From positions 1 to 16,847 of the forward strand of contig JBEGQI010000189.1 of NCBI GenBank assembly GCA_041181065.1: a stretch of 16,847 nucleotides of DNA. The letters run 5' to 3'. The stretch is from DSYF01 sp041181065 (GTDB taxonomy: Bacteria > Verrucomicrobiota > Verrucomicrobiia > Limisphaerales > DSYF01). A program made the position numbers and the translations under genes. The notes beneath the pieces are model-generated. The model was not told where the DNA came from. It saw nothing but the letters and a program-made list of their open reading frames with translations, and ran no database searches. Below, in pieces: positions 15,701 to 16,847 of the stretch (its first letter is position 1; the number at the start of each line of letters is the position of its first letter).

Positions 15701-16768
15701 GGTGGGACCCCAGTAGCTGTTGGCGGCGGTAAGAGCGAGCGTGCCGGCACCGGTTTTGTTCAGGGAGTTTGCCGTTCCTGAAGAACCACCGGCAAGGGCG
15801 CCGCTCATGATGGCGTCCACAGTGGCGCTGCCGTCGTCAACCTGGATGGTCCGTGCGCCCCCCGCAAAGGAAATCGCTTGCTGCCAGTCGAGCGTGGCGT
15901 CGGCGTCGGCCGCGCTGAGGATGAGCGTGCCATTAATAAAGCTAGTGCTCCAATTGATGGAGCTGGCACTGAATTTCACCGACCGCGTCGCGCCATAAGC
16001 GGCGAAGCCACCACTGCCAGTCCACTGCACCTGCGAGGCCCCGGTGCCGGCCGTGCGGGTGTTGCTCGAGAGGTCCATATTTGCAGTGAGTCCGAGCACC
16101 CCGCCGTTGAGGTTGAGGTTACCTGAGCCTAGTGAGGCGGGGTTGATCCGCAGCACGCCTTCGGAAATGGTGGTCGTGCCCGTGCCAAAAGCGGTGGTGC
16201 CGGAAAGCACATACGTGCTGGGGCCGAGTTTCGTGAGGCTGGTGCCGCCGCCGGAGATGGCGGCGCTGATAATGCCATAGCCCGAGCCGCCGATGCTCGC
16301 CGCAGCGGGTATCGTGAGAGTGTAAGGGCCGGCGCCGCCGGCAATCGTGTAGGGACTCGCCGCAGTGCCGGAATTGATATTGATAGTTCCGCCAACCGTG
16401 ACGTTGGCTCCGAGCGTAACTGTAGCCGCCGTGCCGCCAAAGCTGGGTGCATCGCCAGCGGCGTTAACCCAGTTAGTGTGAGCCACGCTTCCTTGGTCCC
16501 AGTTTTTAATGGTGGTGTTCCAAGTGCCCGCGCCACCGGCACTGCCGCCATTACCATTGGCGGCGATGTCAACCGAGCCGCCGTCCCAGTAGCGGGCGGC
16601 GGCTTGAACGGTGAGGGTGGGCGCAGCCAAAGCCAGGATGGCGAGTGCGCACACGGCAAGTGGCGCGAGGGGCCGGGTCTGAAACCGGTCCGGATGTGGA
16701 ACGGTGGCTGACACTACGGGCCTGAAATCAGTGGCCAAGTTTGAGTGAATGGGAGTGGGGTGTTTCAT
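12728..16768 (-). CDS. Giant secreted PATR beta-repeat protein with cadherin-like domain
   Basis: A 1346-residue exported protein rich in Gly, Thr, Ser and Ala. The N-terminus is long (about 33 residues) before a hydrophobic stretch LAPLAVCALAILALAA and cleavage near VQAA (about 57). The mature start ARYWDGG...AGTWNT...NWD is typical of PATR proteins. Autotransporter-associated beta-strand repeats (TIGR02601/PF12951 type, LTKxGxGTLxLSGxNTYTGxTTVSxGTL) lie near residues 176-208, 335-365, 422-446, 701-731 and 1002-1032. A second NW...G..P entry module is at about 586-660. A cadherin/Big-like domain (NRAPVAQN...SFTYTVSDGKGGTDTRTVSV) spans about 1176-1266, and a LQHTDSLSPVNWQDT...YYR module ends the chain. 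No beta-barrel translocator and no PEP-CTERM tail were seen. A beta-helical surface or adhesive role is likely but inferred. It is first in transcription order of the three-gene surface cluster. Confidence 0.9.
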   Translation of the reverse strand: MKHPTPIHSNLATDFRPVVSATVPHPDRFQTRPLAPLAVCALAILALAAPTLTVQAAARYWDGGSVDIAANGNGGSAGGAGTWNTTIKNWDQGSVAHTNWVNAAGDAPSFGGTAATVTLGANVTVGGTININSGTAASPYTIAGGAGPYTLTIPAAASIGGSGYGIISAAISGGGTSLTKLGPSTYVLSGTTAFGTGTTTISEGVLRINPASLGSGNLNLNGGVLGLTANMDLSSNTRTAGTGASQVQWTGSGGFAAYGATRSVKFSASSINWSTSFINGTLILSAADADATLDWQQAISFAGGARTIQVDDGSATVDAIMSGALAGGSSGTANSLNKTGAGTLALTAANSYWGPTTVSNGTLVVGNGGTSGRLSANSTSTFVATNATLAVNRSDAVTQATTTGGLGNNAVISGDGGFAQIGSGTTTLSLINTYTGPTTISAGRLQGVVGGSCASSTVTLSAGAATYGVSITDNTKGWTNAAFTASAAGVLEFSFGAVTPSTTISPLKVTGAATFTATPTVSVLVNSGLAAGTYPLMTWGSKTGTAPTTAGLTVSTVTPGTTASLSVSGNTLNLVISTTPAERVKADNSSNLNLGSSWVGGTAPGSSDTAKWDSTVASANTTVLGADTTWKGLRIVNPGGLVTINAGNTLTLGGVAITNVDMSAAMTNLILNCPLALGADNLWEVASGRTLTVGGVVSGSGTLTKQGAGTVTLSGANTYTGKTTVSDGTLNLTGNRTVIPTVTPSFDVGGTGIPLATVNIGGDLALGTTQWRVGINGPGTVNQTNGRVLFTGGTQLTVGTGGMLGIYNLSGGELVTGAQANRGILLGVNTSSSGTFNLSSTGILTMASGSVLQIGRSENTPATGTTGTFVQTGGSATVGELRMGGNTAANNANTTAALNLSAGTFSAASFTALSGGDTSSSSIAISGTADVTLPAFPTARGSGSTATITFDGGTLRPLVASTTYMGGLTSAKIKNGGARFNTANGGITITQNLLEDSGSTGGGLTKDGGNTLTLSGANTYTGDTTVSGGTLQVNSSIAAASAVKVNGGTLAGTGTIGGSVTINSGGTLTVGGSTGTPGTLTINGALSLGGTNTLRLNKGGTGDLIEATSGTPAFTSGGTLNLYNVGAALAGGDTFTLFGGYTFGGTAPTPGVMPALSAGENWYLGNIPVDGTVTINRAPVAQNLATSVMQGDSVTLTVIGGKNAPTDLDNDALEVTAVSTPGQGSASSTPNTVTYTASGSAGSTSFTYTVSDGKGGTDTRTVSVIVQSAATGGANITGLSVVGSTATITAQGIPTLNYKLQHTDSLSPVNWQDTGDTDTASATGVITLIDSAAPMSGRYYRTQHVP
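13673..16243 (-). repeat. PATR repeat array in the 1346-residue protein (five clear units)
   Basis: Units lie at 16145-16243, 15674-15766, 15431-15505, 14576-14668 and 13673-13765. The last two are closest to consensus (LTKxGxGTVTLSGANTYTGKTTVSDGTL). Spacing is irregular, with long glycine/threonine-rich beta segments between them. Confidence 0.8.
15428..16162 (-). repeat. Copy 1 of a paralogous ~245-residue block in the PATR proteins
   Basis: Residues about 203-447 of the 1346-residue protein align with the protease-PATR protein (copy 2, 9230-9964). Shared landmarks in order are GVLR, QWTGSGGFAAYGA, VKFSASSINW, LILSAADADATLDW, FAGGARTIQVDDGSA, MSGALAGG, a PATR repeat, ATLAVN, ISGDGGFAQIGSGTT and NTYTGPTTIS. 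By eye about half the residues are identical and the order is colinear. Confidence 0.8.
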
Positions 16769-16847
16769 GTGGCGGGGCGCTTCAGTGCTTTTTGAATCTG
16801 TCTTGTGGAGGCATTGTTCTGGACTGCCGTCGGCGCGAAGTGGTTAA
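16769..16847. other. Upstream region of the surface-protein cluster, cut by the window edge
   Basis: Only 79 bases are visible before the first gene of the cluster. I see no clear promoter, Shine-Dalgarno sequence or operator in them. Confidence 0.4.

Noticed and set aside
8255..16243. CRISPR-like array, because short DNA motifs recur at intervals
   Set aside because: The recurring DNA is in-frame coding sequence for degenerate PATR units, with uneven spacing and imperfect repeats.
7601..16768. Classical type V autotransporter genes
   Set aside because: PATR repeats are present, but neither large protein has a C-terminal beta-barrel or an ending typical of outer-membrane barrels.

Overview
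All genes that can be supported lie on the minus strand, so transcription runs from high to low coordinates. The protein content suggests a Verrucomicrobiota bacterium, with Planctomycetota as the second choice. The reasons are several type I sulfatases beside a GH78 rhamnosidase lipoprotein, very long glycine/threonine-rich proteins built of autotransporter-associated beta-strand repeats (PATR), a PEP-CTERM-like protein, and a C-terminal 'LQxT...W...FYR' module that I associate with secreted Verrucomicrobiota proteins. The lineage is an inference, because no rRNA or other marker gene is present.

Right half (about 7601-16768), read in the direction of transcription: (1) a 1346-residue secreted PATR protein; (2) a small secreted protein with a proprotein-convertase-like P domain and a variant PEP-CTERM tail; (3) a protein of about 1440 residues that joins a metzincin-type zinc protease, a pre-peptidase C-terminal (PPC) domain and PATR repeats. 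Spacing is tight (44 bp, then an 8-bp overlap or an 88-bp gap depending on the start chosen for gene 3), so an operon making surface or extracellular proteins is likely. The two large proteins share a paralogous block of about 245 residues and a similar C-terminal module.

The only gene-free stretch over 300 bases (7180-7600) holds several hairpins, including a long imperfect palindrome with GGAGCGCCGA / TCGGCGCTCC ends. It looks like a non-coding palindromic element.

Left half (1-7179): a sulfatase (5821-7179), a lipoprotein GH78 alpha-L-rhamnosidase (2625-5555), a second sulfatase (1026-2498) and a third that runs off the left edge (1-1007). All four carry export signals. Together they look like the sulfatase/glycosidase part of a locus for a sulfated, rhamnose-containing polysaccharide. 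Ulvan-like material is one candidate, but the substrate cannot be read from sequence alone. No SusC/SusD, transporter, regulator or sulfatase-maturing enzyme is in the window.

No RNA genes, CRISPR array, insertion sequence or transposase was seen. I found no convincing wholly new system. The items most worth a second look are the protease-PATR fusion with its neighbours, the shared cassette, the sulfatase with a CGVSR maturation site, and the palindromic element.
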